64,000 nt of DNA from Periconia sp. R9002 (lineage: Eukaryota; Ascomycota; Dothideomycetes; Pleosporales; Periconiaceae). This document shows, piece by piece, positions 24,167 through 35,485 of the stretch (the stretch's first letter is position 1; every line of letters begins with the position of its first letter). A program made the position numbers and the translations under genes. The stretch lies in contig JAMAHW010000028.1 of NCBI GenBank assembly GCA_023627715.1, forward strand, positions 310,001-374,000. The letters are read 5' to 3'. The notes beneath the pieces are model-generated. The model was not told the DNA's origin and made no database searches. It saw only the letters and a program-made list of their open reading frames with translations.

Positions 24167-25555
24167 TCACTTCGACAACGGGTCCACGCTGTCTCCGTGC
24201 GGAGCTTTGCTAGGGTCATTGCGTCTCATGATGCCTTCCACGGGCCCCAGGAGACGTTGGAATCCATTTTTGCCAAGAGTTGCGACCTTGACCTCAGTGG
24301 TGCTGACGACGGAGGCGGCGCGTGGAGCGTCATTGAGAAGCGCCAATTCGCCAAAGTAGTCGCCCTTCTGATATCTTTTGAGGGAGTTTTGGTTGCCACG
24401 CTTGTAGACATCGGCCTCTCCGGACTCGAGGATGTAGAAGGACTCGCCCACATCGCCCTCCTGAATGATGGTCGTTCCCGGGGGGAATTTCTTTGTCTCG
24501 AGAGCATCGGCAATCTTGGAGCGCTCGTAGGGGGTTAAAGACGAGAGCAAAGGAACCTCCTCGAGGAAGCCCTCGTACATGCGACGGCGCTGGAAAGCAC
24601 TATCCATGAGGATACGCCGGAAAGTGACGCGGTCCAACGCCCAAAGGGTGGATTGCTCCGCCGAGATGACTGTGGCAGCGCGAGGTGCGTTGTACATCAA
24701 GGCGAGCTCGCCAAAAGAGCCGCCGGGGCCCACCGAGCCCACTTGGTTACCCAGGCCCTCTGGGCCATTCTCGAGCTTTCCCGAGGGATTGACATAGATG
24801 TCGAAAAGACCCTTCTCAACAACATAGAAGTAGTCGCCCACGTCACCCTGGGAGATGACCTTGATCCCCCTTGTAGGTATGGGCTTCTCCTGCAGAGCGC
24901 CTAGCACCTGAGCAGACTGTTCGTCGTCCAAGTGAGAGAAGAGGAAGTTGCCAGCGACAGCGGACTTGAGGCGAGACTGCTGCTCTTCCGACTTTTGGTG
25001 GTACGGTGGGGACCAGTTGTCGTTGGCAGAGGAGGCGGGGTTGAGCGACTCGGCGGAGACGGAGGTGCGCCTATTGAGGTTGTAGTTGTTGGGGAAGCTC
25101 TGGGGTTCGCGCGAGTTGGTCGAGGGAGGTTGCGATTGGGGAGGTTTGACGGCACCAGCAGAGCCGGAGAAGCCAGCAAAGTTGCCAAAGTTGCCAAAGG
25201 TATCCTCCTCGGCGATGGGGGGTTGGGAGTTGGAGGGGGCCTTGTCCATGACGGCGGCGGGGAAGCTAGAGGCTGTGGGAGAGGCTACGACGTCGTTCTC
25301 TTCGTCTTCGTCGATACTTGTGAAGGCGGCGCTGTTTGCAGATCCGAATGGGTTTGTGCCGGGAAAGTTGCTCTGGGCCATGCCACGAGCTTTGGGGCTG
25401 GAATGCTGCGGGGCGAGCAGGAATTCGGCGCGCTGCGACTCGAGACGGCGAAGGAAGAAGTTGGCACAGAACTGCAGCACGTCGTGGGGCTGGTTTTTTA
25501 TGATTTCACGGTCGAGGGCGGATATTTCATTGGAGTAGTCGGGAGGGAGCGACAT
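24167..25555 (-). CDS. pkaR: cAMP-dependent protein kinase regulatory subunit
   Basis: Single uninterrupted frame of 462 aa on the minus strand. Residues 1-45 resemble the RIIa dimerisation/docking domain (YSNEISALDREIIKNQPHDVLQFCANFFLRRL). A disordered Ser/Pro/Asn linker follows, holding the inhibitor site RRTSVS at 162-167; the serine in the P position makes it a phosphorylatable, type II-like substrate rather than a pseudosubstrate. Two cyclic-nucleotide-binding domains follow, each with its phosphate-binding cassette: FGELALMYNAPRAATV (281-296) and FGELALLNDAPRAASV (401-416), with the Glu and Arg that contact cAMP. It is the fungal Bcy1/PkaR orthologue, which holds the catalytic subunit inactive until cAMP rises. 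No intron is needed; many relatives have them. It is divergent from the AMPK1_CBM gene across 2.4 kb. Confidence 0.96.
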   Translation of the reverse strand: MSLPPDYSNEISALDREIIKNQPHDVLQFCANFFLRRLESQRAEFLLAPQHSSPKARGMAQSNFPGTNPFGSANSAAFTSIDEDEENDVVASPTASSFPAAVMDKAPSNSQPPIAEEDTFGNFGNFAGFSGSAGAVKPPQSQPPSTNSREPQSFPNNYNLNRRTSVSAESLNPASSANDNWSPPYHQKSEEQQSRLKSAVAGNFLFSHLDDEQSAQVLGALQEKPIPTRGIKVISQGDVGDYFYVVEKGLFDIYVNPSGKLENGPEGLGNQVGSVGPGGSFGELALMYNAPRAATVISAEQSTLWALDRVTFRRILMDSAFQRRRMYEGFLEEVPLLSSLTPYERSKIADALETKKFPPGTTIIQEGDVGESFYILESGEADVYKRGNQNSLKRYQKGDYFGELALLNDAPRAASVVSTTEVKVATLGKNGFQRLLGPVEGIMRRNDPSKAPHGDSVDPLSK

Positions 25556-28003
25556 GGAGAGACGAGAAGTGCGAACTGAGGGAGGGGGGCGGCGATGCGG
25601 GGGTTGGCTGCCCGCAGCTCTTTGACCAAAAGGCGCAGGGATGATGTAGGTAGTGTCGTAGCTAGCTATCTATGCGTTTTGTGCTGCAAGCGAGCGGTCG
25701 GCGCGTGCAGCAGGGAGAAGGGAAAGGAAAGGAAAAGAGAAAGGCAGCTGATGGCGTCTGTACAGGCAAGAAGAGAAAAAAAGGAGGTTCAGGTAGAGAA
25801 AGGAGGAAGAAGGCGAAGGCGTAGAGAAGAAGAGAAGATGGGGGACGGTGGAGATGGGTGATTGGTGAGGCAACAGCAGGCTGTGTGCAGGTGCAGCAGG
25901 GTGGGAAGGGACGAGCAAGACGGTAGGCGGCAGTAGTCAACACGAACTTGGCTGAGGGACAGACAGACAGATAAATATGTAGTAGATGCTAATCCAGTAA
26001 CTAGCTAATCAATAGGTGCAAAGAAAGGAGAAGGTGGCTGATTCAACATTTCGCTCGCCGACAAAAGTGATACATGTCTGTACGCATGTAGCTGGGCAGA
26101 GTTGAGCTCTGGTAGCTACATATGTACATACCTAAGCTACCTAATCACGTATGTATCTACTGCACGTAGAAAAAGCAAGCTTCCCCCTTTCTTCCTCTCT
26201 TCCTCTCTTCCTTTTCTTTTCCAGGGCACAAGGACGCGCACACAGGGTTTACATGAGGTAGGTATACGACGCCCTGCATCAACAACTCCTTACACAGGCA
26301 GGCGCATGTGCAAGCAGCCGACGTGCACAAGCAGCGTTTATCGCGATGCGAATGAGACGCGGCGGAGGTTCAGACGAGACTCGGAGGCTGGCCCATTGGC
26401 TGCCAGCTGTGCGACAAGTTTCTCGCCCTGTGAATGCATGGCTTTTTTTTCGTATCGTGGGTATCGTACTGACTGACGTCTTTTACGGTGTGTTCCTCGC
26501 GCCTTCTTTCCTTTTCCTGTTCGCTGTTTGGCTACGCCAAAGCCCGAGCTGTTGAGAAGCGAGGAACACAGTACGTCCATGTTGGCTTGGAGGGGCTGCA
26601 GGGACAATACGACAGGGCATGAGTGGAGCAGAAGAAGGTTTGGGGGGAGTAAGTTAATCGTCGCCGCAAATACTTGTGCCTGGATCATGATGCACCTCAG
26701 AAAGAGCCTCCAGCCTTGAAAGGGGCGGCGTCACGCGAGCCGACCCCTGATGTCTCTGATGGTTGTCCAGCTCCAGTCCATCACGTGCCTCTTGAGAACC
26801 AGACCAGACAGCATGGAACTGAAAAATGACTGTGCCCGCTGCAGGGAGCGACAATGACTCCATGCTCCATGCCTATTGCGGACACGCAGGACAAGGACAG
26901 GCGGTGAACGCCCCATCAAACGTATCCATCGCTAGCGACACTGGTGCATCATGGCCATCATGGACGATGCCGACGGGATGGAGGATTGGAATAGAGAATG
27001 AGTATGTACAGTCCCGTAACGTACCACCAAAGTATTACTGTGACGACGAGATCATGCGTGCCTTCTGGAAGGTTGGCGGTTCCTCGTTGGCGGTACATAA
27101 GGGTTCCGAGGTTGGGAGCTGGCTGATTGGCCAATGTGGTTCGTGCTTCATCCTTGACAGGCATGACGCCATAGCACTATCAACGTCCACGTCCCTGAAC
27201 AAGAGGGCCAAAAAACGACGGCAGTGCATCCAAACGAGGGGCTGCTGCACCGTCAGCCAAAGAAGAAAAAAAAAAAAAAACAGCCACAGGTCGCGTGAAG
27301 ACGATAAAAGACCATGTCCCTCCATGTCGGCTGTACTATCCATCCCACAGACAGAGCTAAACAGACGACTACTGATTTTAGTTACTTAATCACCGAGTTA
27401 TGCAATGGACCGACTGAGGGATGCGAGTAATCAACGGATGAAGAATACGTAGCCCGTGATGTCACTTCTGTCAGAATCATACCTAATGAGAGGCTGCTGC
27501 TAACCAACGTTGCTGCACTTGCGCACTTCGCCAAGGCCTCCTCTCTTTTCTTCCTGTCGTGCATACATATTCCATCAAACGGTTCCAAAACAGTCGTCTT
27601 CTCCAGCTTGAACACACCAATATCGCCCTCAAATAGGCCACATCTGCGCAATTGTTGCTGTGCCACCGCGATACCTCTATCGCCGATTGACTGTGTGGTC
27701 TTCTGTTGTGCTGTGCTTGCGTTGTTCCACTGTGCTCCGTGCTGCTGTCCAGCCGCCGCAGGCAGCTAGCTAACCCATTGCATTACCGCCGATAGCTTCA
27801 CCCTGCTTTCCTTCCCGCCTGATCCTCCACCCACCTACCAACCTCCTCCTCCCCACCACCTATTACTTCTTCCCACCTCGCGCACTCTCATCGCCCCCTC
27901 TCCTTTTATCCTCCCCACTCCCGTCTCAGCCTCAGCCTCAGATAGAGAGCTGTACCTCCACACATCTGCATCATCACACCCTCCCCGCCCCATCCCACTG
28001 AAA
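25556..28003. promoter_or_regulatory. 2.4 kb divergent intergenic region between pkaR and the AMPK1_CBM gene
   Basis: No supported gene. Purine-rich DNA occupies about 25690-25850 just upstream of pkaR, and pyrimidine-rich DNA (27820-27990) lies just before the AMPK1_CBM start codon, as is common in fungal promoters and 5' leaders. An A run lies near 27270. Short open frames show no motif. Confidence 0.5.
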
Positions 28004-30146
28004 ATGGGGAGCTATACCTTTACCTGGTGAGTACAGCACCAAACACCCGCCCAGCCACCCATTTCCCCCTCCAACATTTCTAACTTGCCTTGCGTAGGGA
28101 ACATCCCGCAGAAGAAGTCTACGTGACCGGCCAGTTCGACTCGTGGAAGAAATCCGTGCGCCTGGAGAAGGAAGATGGCATCTTCAAAAAGACGGTCGAG
28201 CTACCCAAGGAGAAAACGCTGTACAAGGTAACTTTGTATTCTCTCATGCTTTCTGCGCGCGCTAACCTCCGCTTCCACCTCAGTTTGTAGTCAATGGCGA
28301 ATGGGTCGTCAATGATACCGCCCCCAAAGAGAACGACGATTCAGGCATCGTCAACAATGTCTTGAGTCCCGACCAGATTCACGACAGCGTCAGCACCTTA
28401 TCGTCCGCCGCCCCTACCTCCACCACGGCCGCACTCGCCGGAAACGTCCCCAAAGAAAGCGAAAACTCTGCTGCTGCTGAGAAGGCCGCGCCCTCGCCCG
28501 AATCTCTTCCGGGCGCTTTCCCTCTGACCCCTCCCGCCGCGACGCCTGGCAGCGAGCCTCAGGCCTTTTCTGTCAACCCAATTCCGGCGACCGAAGGCCC
28601 CGGCAACCCCGTCACTCTCGCGCCTGGTGAGAAAGTGCCTGAGCCTTCCACATTGACGACCAACACCATCGACTCCACCGTCAAGCATGAGCCCGAACCC
28701 GAAGAAGAAAAGGTCAGCGTCGCGCCCATTCCTGCCACCGCTGGTCTGGGTAACCCGGTCCAATTGGCCCCGGGAGAGAAGGTTCCTGACCCGAGCACCT
28801 TGACTTCCAACACAATTACAAGCACTGCGACGACCGACGCCACTTCCTACGAGAAATCGGATGCTCTTCCTCCTAAGGTGGATGTGGTTCTCACCCCTGA
28901 AGACGAGAGGAAGGCCAATGGCGGAATGTTCCATTTGCCCCCCTCCGTTGCCGGCATCATTCCCGAATCCAGCCTTCCCAAGGATGCCCCCGCTGCTTCC
29001 GAGCAAGATCCTGGTGTCACGATCCAGTCCGCTGCACCCGCCAGTACCACTGCTGCGCTCGCTGGGGCAGTCCCTAAAGAGCCGCGCGCTGTGGAGGAGC
29101 CGACCGTTCCAGAAACGGTTGTGGAAAGCCAAAAGGAAGCTGGCATTGCGCCCGAAGCCTCCGCAAACCCCGAAGCTGTTACGGAGAAGTCGCAGGTGGA
29201 GCAGGAGTTGAAGAAGCTGGTTCCTGAGGAGCCCCCAGCGGCAGAAGCCTCTCTTCTCGATCGCGCAACCGCCGCCGCCGCCCCCGCGGTCTCTCAAGCC
29301 AGCGAAGTCGCTCAGCAGGCTAGCACCGCTGCTGCCGCGGCCATTACTGCAGCGGCTGGAGCTTTTGCAGGCGCAACATATGCCGCAAAGGATAAGGCCG
29401 CCGAAACAACCGGCTTGACAGAGCCCGCCACAGCGTCGGAGGCCGTGCCCGAAGTCGTTGCGGAGAGCCAGAAGGAAGCTCACGTGAGCCCTGAGGCCGC
29501 TGCTAACACCGAGGCGGTGGTGGAGAAGAAGGCGGTAGAGTCTGAATTGCTGAAGGAGGTCCCTGAGGCGAAGCCGGCCGCTGAAAGTGCGGTGGAGCCT
29601 GAGACTGCCGTGAAGGAGGTGCCCGCAGTTGTCGCTGAAAGCCAAAAGGAAGCCCACGCCAGCCCAGAAGCTGCCGCGAACCCTGAAGCTGTTGTCGAAA
29701 AGAAAGCTGTCGAGTCGGAGCTGCTCCAGGAGGTGACCAAGACGGACGAGGCAGGGCCACCCGCCCCCACGGTGACTGCTGCCACGAGTGCCACCGCGCC
29801 TGGGCTGTCCGAAAACGCATTGTCTGACTCGAAGCCGCTCAAGTCCTCGAGCGAGCCCGATGCTCTCAACGCACCTGCATCTAAACCCGCCGTGCCAGAG
29901 ACGTCGAAGCCGGTCATCGATTCCCGCGACGTTTCTCCCATGTCCAAGCCGGTAACGAATGCCGAACAGCCCACCGTCACCACGGGAACCGAAACTACCA
30001 CCACGGATACCAAGTCGGCCCCTAAGAAGGATGAGCCTGCCGCAGCCGAGTCCTCCAGCACTCCCGAAAGCGCAGCCACTGATAAGAAGAAGAAGAGGCG
30101 CTCCTTCTTCGGCAAGCTCAAGGATAAGTTCTCCAGCAAATCATAA
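28004..30146 (+). CDS. AMPK1_CBM (CBM48-like) domain protein with long repetitive Ala/Glu/Pro tail
   Basis: Three exons, 28004-28026, 28098-28227 and 28284-30146, with GT-AG introns of 71 and 56 nt, giving 671 aa. Residues 1-75 form a glycogen-binding-type beta-sandwich: FTWEHPAEEVYVTGQFDSW, then LYKFVVNGEWVVND, matching the AMPK beta/Crp1/Mdg1 family. The rest is low-complexity. It has two copies of a GNPVxLAPGEKVPxPSTLT unit (about residues 157-175 and 206-224), two of SAAPxSTTAALAG (about 92 and 300), and three of a VxESQKEA...PEA...EAVxEK unit (about 330, 442 and 500). An Ala-rich helical stretch covers 378-422 and a basic tail (KKKKRRSFFGKLKDKF) 652-667. Yeast Crp1/Mdg1 relatives are linked to cruciform-DNA binding and pheromone signalling. 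Function here is unproven. Confidence 0.85.
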
Positions 30147-31387
30147 GAGCTCCCGTAGTTCGATTGCAACGTACGCGGACATTCTTGTGAATGACGTTGC
30201 GCTGTCCGTTCATGTTTATGGAGTTGGTCTTTCTGTCTATACCACTGCCTTGTTTTTACATTGTGTTTGTGCGCTGCATACCATGTATTCTGTAGCGCGT
30301 GCGGGAATTTTGTTCGTTTTCTTTGCCGTCTGATCTAAGGGGAAGGGAACCTGCCTCTGGGATGTGTTTTCATTGGCATATGTTTTTGCGTGCAAAGTTG
30401 TGGAGCTACGGGGCCATAAAGTTGTCTGTCTAATACGTGGGTGTGTACGAGTTTGTATGTAGTTAATCCGAGACGTTACCTACTGCAGCACAGAATTCCC
30501 ATTTTGTCTGTTTGCGTTTGATGATGTTTAATGTATCGTGATTTCGTGATATCGTTCGTTCTCTTCGTTTTTCCACCCTCTTGCCTATGAACATCAACAT
30601 TTACTTGCGTGTGTATGTCTCATATAAGGAAAAGTATTAAACAATCATCGCAGAGTGTTGTACTACTCGCAGCATCAACACAGTAGATAGTCACAACAAC
30701 GTCCTCCGCCATGATGATGTCTTATGCATACGTAACATGAGGCAACGTATGCCTCGGTACGCCTCCGGCCGGAAAAGTAGTATATCTGGGACATACATGT
30801 ATGACATTTATACCTTCATATATACAATCCTCCCTCTCGCTCTCTCTCTCTCTCTGCCACTCGCTAGTTGTAGAAGATGGTGAATACGAATTCTTACATC
30901 CACGTACATAATATGTACCCGCATCAATATGTACCTATATACATACTCATCCTCGACTTGACTTGACTCGAACCTTCCTTCACAACAACATTGATGCGTC
31001 GGACTTGTAAATAGAAAGCCAAGCAGGGTACGTATGTAGACATCTGGTTGGGGACTTGAGGAGTGAATGTGGATGTAACTATGGTTATCCAAACCGTAAT
31101 GTAGCATTACAGAACAATGGGATTCCTTGCGGTATGTAACATTCGAGTGTAGTTATAGTTGGGGTGATACGTTTGCTTAAGGTTTGACGTGCGGGGAAGG
31201 CACGTCACTTTTCCTATTTATAACTGACACCGAGAAGGGCGTATACGAGGTCAAACGTCATATTGTCTAGCGATTGATACACTCTGTATGTCTGTCCGGG
31301 GGGGGGGGGGGCGGCGGGGGCGNNNNNNNNNNTAATATGTGAAACCTTAAATTTTTACTCGCTTTTTAAAAACTGTTTTTTTTTTCC

Positions 31388-31421
<34 letters not shown>

Positions 31422-31431
31422 CAATCAATAT
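30147..31431. other. Gene-free stretch containing an assembly gap
   Basis: No supported gene. It holds the 3' flank of the AMPK1_CBM gene, a (CT)8 tract at 30840-30855, a run of 14 G at 31298-31311, ten N, a T10-C23-A10 block and then the stop of the beta-helix gene. The homopolymers around the gap are likely unreliable. Confidence 0.6.
31323..31332. other. Assembly gap (10 N) within homopolymer-rich sequence
   Basis: Ten N are bracketed by a G14 run on one side and a T10, C23, A10 series (31376-31418) on the other. True gap length is unknown. Confidence 0.99.
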
Positions 31432-33440
31432 CTACAACCCATTCGACACAGGCCTCCCCGCCCTCTTCTCCGGCAGCACCCCGGCATCGCTCGCCCACTT
31501 CTTCGCCTCCGCCGACACCTGATCCAACCCCCCAACCAACGTATTCCCCGAAATCTGTCGCCCCGTCTTGCCAAAGTTGCCCGTGATGGTGTTATTCGCC
31601 GTGTTAACGCCGTTCTGCGCGTACCACTGGCTGCCCGATAACAGCACGTTGTTACGTATGAGGTATGAGTTCGACCCTTCGTCGGTGTAAACGCCATACC
31701 CGCCGGGCGAGTCGTACGCGTAGTTGTTCTCGACATAGCTAGACGGGGATTTGGAGAGGGTGTAGATGGCGCCGAGGTCGGTGTGGGAGTATCCGTAGCG
31801 GTGGACGAGGTTGGCCGTGATGAGGTTGTTCTGCATGGTGGTCGGGGTCGTGTATTGGGGCTGGTACTTGTAGAGCCCGCGGTTGACGTACTCGGAGCTG
31901 CCGCCCGCGTCGTTGGAGCCCCAGCCGTAACCCAGGCAGATGCCCGAGTAGGGGGTGATGTAGATGTCGTTGTGGGAGATGGTGGTGCGGGCGACGTAGG
32001 TGGCGAGGATGGGGACGGTGGAGCTGAAGAGGGAGGAGACGTTGTAGAAGATGTTGCCGGAGAGGGTGATTTGCGTGTTGAGCATGCGTGGGTTGGAGGG
32101 GTGGTGGGCGTCGGCGCGGACGCCGCCGGCGGTGATGCTGTTGCCCATGACTTGGGTGAAGTAGCCGTCGCGCACGCTGACATTGCTGGCGCCGAGTCCC
32201 ACGCCCGTGAGGTGCGCGTTGGCGTCGTTGCCGATGCCCACGCCGCCGCTTCCGAGTTGCGTGTAGTTGCCGCCGGTGAGGAGGACGTTGGACGCGGCGC
32301 TGATTTGGATGGCGGATGGCATTTGGCACCAGTGCGGGCGTGTGGATTCGAAGTTGGATTGGTCGTAGGTTTGGTTTTCGCAGATGTTGCCGCCGGTTTG
32401 CTGGTCGATGTAGCCGATGGAGGAGGGTTGGAGCCATGTGCTGTGAGCCTTTTGTTTTTGTTGTTAGTAACGTACAATTCTCTGATTTCTCGAGCGAAGA
32501 GGGGGAAGTAGAATGGGGGTGAAGGGAGAGAAAGTAGAAAAGAACTCACGAAGCTCAAGTTCTCGAACACGATGTCGTGGACGGGACGATCATAAGTGCC
32601 CCCAAGCACCACCAGCGTCTCCAACACACCAAGGTAAGTTTGCGCCGTACGCATATCCTCCCCGTTGAGCGGCTTGTAGTAAACCTTGCCGGCCTTGGAA
32701 TCCAAGTAGAATTGCCCCCCATCGCTCAGCAGTGCCAACGCATTTTGCACCCAGACGCCAAAGTCGGCGTTGGGCTTCGAAATCGTATCGTACCCCCAGT
32801 TCTGGTTGAACCACGTGTTTTGCTTCATGACGAGCTCGCGGGTCCCAGCGACCGATTGCACAGGCGCATAGCGGTCCGCGAAGGAATTGATGAAGCGTAC
32901 TTCGGCGCTCTCGATCCCCTTTGTGGACGTGATCCAGTCGTACGCCGACGACGTCCATTTGATCGAAGTGGACGTGTACTGGAGGTCTTTGCGGTTGGCG
33001 ATCTTCTTGCGGGCGTAGTTTGATGCTTGTCCGTTTACATAGAGATTGCGGGATTTGGTGCCTACGGGGACGTCGGCGATGTAGATGCCGTTGTTTCCCG
33101 TGGCCGTCCAGTTCGTGACTTTGTATCCTCCGGATATGAGGGCGTTGGATCCTGTCCATTTTACTGTAGAACCGTCTTTGCCCGAGTCATCGGCGGTGAA
33201 GATGAGCGGGGTGGATAGTGTGTAAATCCCGGAGCCGACGTGAACGGTGATGTTGGAAGCTGCACCACCACTCGCAAGTTGATTGCGAACAGCTTGTTGG
33301 GCCTTGGAAAGCGTTTGAAAAGCTGCGGAGGCGGACGTGCCCGTATTGGTGTCGGAACCATTGGGTGCAACGTAAAAGTCTGTCGCCGCAGCGGCTAGCT
33401 GCCCGCAGATGACTGCGTAAGCTAGAAAGTGCCTATACAT
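31432..33440 (-). CDS. Secreted right-handed parallel beta-helix protein, GH141-like
   Basis: Two exons, 33440-32550 and 32448-31432, with a 101-nt GTGAGT...AAAAG intron, give 635 aa. The start is the ATG at 33440; the GTG twelve bases upstream is not used. Residues 1-18 form a signal peptide (HFLAYAVICGQLAAAA). The mature start FYVAPNGSDTNTGTS, then GGYKVTNW and FENLSF, follows the pattern of bacterial and fungal parallel beta-helix glycosidases such as GH141. The second half has many Asn-rich turns (SGNIFYNVSS, ISHNDIYITPYSGICLG, NNYAYDSPGGYGVYTDEGS, IRNNVL) typical of PbH1 repeats. A polysaccharide-active secreted enzyme is likely, but catalytic residues are not assignable by eye. The stop lies only 14 nt from the A/C homopolymers next to the gap, so its 3' end deserves resequencing. 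Confidence 0.82.
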
Positions 33441-34429
33441 TGTCTTTCTCACACTTTTCTAGTGTTGTGATCGTAAGACTTGGCCGTCGGCGGTATTTGG
33501 AACTTTTGGTCGCCTTTTCTACAATACATAATTGTTGCCGTTTGTAGCATTTTACGCACCGGAACAATTCCAACTGGTTAATACCGTTGATCATGAGCCG
33601 TGATTAGCGAGTATAAAGTGAGGAGTAAAAGAGGAGTAAGTAGATCCTGCATCTTCACCTTTGAAAGCAGCCAAGCACATCATATTCTACCAAAATACAT
33701 CCGATGTTTTTTCCTTATGTTTGGAAAAAAATAATACCGAAGCACTACGTTCGTATTGATCTATACCAGGGCTAACTACTTCTTGCTATAATCAAAACCG
33801 CATGCAGACTAAACCATCACAATATATACACCCAAAAAAGCTGCAATATATTGCGGTGGTCGACAGCCGTACACGCCGACGCCGCCTGGCGGGTAGTTTA
33901 AGAGTCACAATGTTATTCGTAGCACTTGCGTCTCCCGAAATTTGTGACAGCTTTTTCTTCATGCGAGTCTCCTATAACGGCTATGTCCCTGCCCTATATT
34001 CCTTCGACGCTAATATGAATATCACGCTGAAATGACGAGACCCAAATATATCTCCTACATGCTAATTCGTGGATCCAATTGATGGGTAGGTTTAGCCGGC
34101 TTTAGTGGAATTTGAGCGTGCGGAGACAAATGTTTCACCCACTATTCTCCACCCGGTAAACAAACTAGCACTAGTTGACCCTGGAAATTTCGATATTTGA
34201 ACATGGTATTTTCGCACGTTGCTGATACTTTCAGGAAATTGTTTTCCTAATGCAAATGGTGGAGAATCTCGGAGTGCGGCCCAAGGAGTAATATGTGGAG
34301 CCTATATTGTCTTTTCTTAAGCTTCAAACAATCTATAAACCATGGTATCACAGGTTATATAAACACCGCTGTCTCTTTACTGGTTATCCTGAAATTCGTA
34401 TTTGTTCTACTTGCGCAAAACGGCCCAAA
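33441..34429. promoter_or_regulatory. Divergent intergenic region between the beta-helix and feruloyl esterase genes
   Basis: No gene. It separates two divergently transcribed secreted-enzyme genes, so it should contain both promoters. A TATATAAA box precedes the esterase. Confidence 0.5.
34356..34363 (+). promoter_or_regulatory. TATA-like box of the feruloyl esterase gene
   Basis: TATATAAA lies 67 bp upstream of the ATG at 34430, a plausible distance for a fungal promoter. Confidence 0.4.
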
Positions 34430-35485
34430 ATGCTTTCCCTTCCGTCTGTACTTGCAGCTGTGTTCTTCGGGGCCGCAGCAGTGCTCGGTGCCCCCAGCAG
34501 CGATGGTAAGTTATGACCTACTCATAATGGACTGTAAGGGATAATCGAAATTCTAATGGTTTTCGAGCAGTTTCTTCATGGAGCGCCAGTTCCAATGCCC
34601 TTACGTCTGATGTCTTGACCAAACGCGCCAATTCAGCTGGATGCGGCAAGGCTCCGACAATAACGTCCGGCACCAGATCCATCAACGTCAATGGAAAAAA
34701 CCGACAATACATCATTAGGGTGCCATCTGGATACGACAGAAATAAGCCTTATAAACTAATCTTTGCCTTCCATTGGGTTGGAGGAACAATGCAAGATGTG
34801 GCCGGAGGTGGATCGGACGGCGCGCTGTGGGCATACTACGGCATGCAGAAAAAATCGTCAGAAACCGCGATTCTCGTTGCACCGCAAGGTTTGAACAACG
34901 GATGGGGAAATAGCGGAGGTGAAGATATAGCCTTCGTCGATGCAATGAGAAATGCCATTGAAAGTGATTTGTGCGTAGACACTGCGCAGAGGTTTGCGAC
35001 AGGTTTCTCGTACGGCGCCTCAATGAGTTTCTCGATTGCCTGTTCCCGTGCCAAGGACTTCAGGGCCGTAGCTGTGATTTCTGGAGGACAGCTGAGTGGT
35101 TGTGACGGCGGAAATGATCCCATAGCGTACCTGGGAATTCACGGAATCAATGATGGCACGTTGCCGATATCTGGGGGAAGGACGTTGCGCGACAGATTTG
35201 TCAAAAACAATGGATGTGCCCAGGCAAATCCAAGAGAGCCCACGTCAGGATCGGGAACGCATGTCAAGACGGCATACACTGGGTGCAAGGCCGGGTACCC
35301 TGTGACTTGGGTAAGTGTAATACCCTCACGCAGTGCATTCAAGTATGTCTTGCTAATTGTTTTACCTCCAGCTGGCTTTCGATGGCGGCCATGCGCCTGC
35401 GCCTGTAGAAGGTGGAGGTGATAGCGGTGCTCGCTCCTACGTCCCAGATGAAATTTGGGGATTCTTCACCCAGTTCTCATCTTGA
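34430..35485 (+). CDS. Secreted feruloyl esterase, CE1 family
   Basis: Three exons, 34430-34505, 34571-35310 and 35372-35485, with introns of 65 and 61 nt, give 309 aa. A signal peptide ends near residue 20 (AAAVLGA). A Kex2-type dibasic KR at 43-44 suggests a propeptide, leaving a mature start ANSAGCGKAP. The alpha/beta-hydrolase nucleophile is Ser172 in GFSYG (170-174). Likely partners are Asp220 in HGINDG and His279 in DGGHAP. The AFHWVGGTMQDV block and WGNSGGEDIAFVDAM match fungal type B/D feruloyl esterases (CE1), which release ferulate from plant cell-wall arabinoxylan or pectin. Six cysteines could form disulfides. Acetylxylan esterase is the nearest alternative. The enzyme is extracellular and sits among other secreted hydrolase genes. 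Confidence 0.9.

Noticed and set aside
24932..25579. 215-codon plus-strand frame opposite pkaR
   Set aside because: Gly/Val/Arg-rich antisense shadow of the pkaR linker region.
28398..29657. 419-codon open frame on the minus strand opposite the AMPK1_CBM gene
   Set aside because: It mirrors the GC-rich, repetitive codons of the plus-strand gene, is Arg/Gly/Leu-rich and has no domain; the plus strand has introns, a domain and family-like sequence.
31739..32511. Long overlapping frames on both strands within the beta-helix gene
   Set aside because: Composition artefacts of a GC-rich exon; no domain and biased residues.
31425..33452. Unspliced 675-codon reading of the beta-helix gene
   Set aside because: After about residue 300 this frame becomes Pro/Thr/Ser/Arg nonsense, while a 101-nt intron switches to the frame with clear beta-helix repeats. 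Its first codon is GTG; the ATG at 33440 is used instead.
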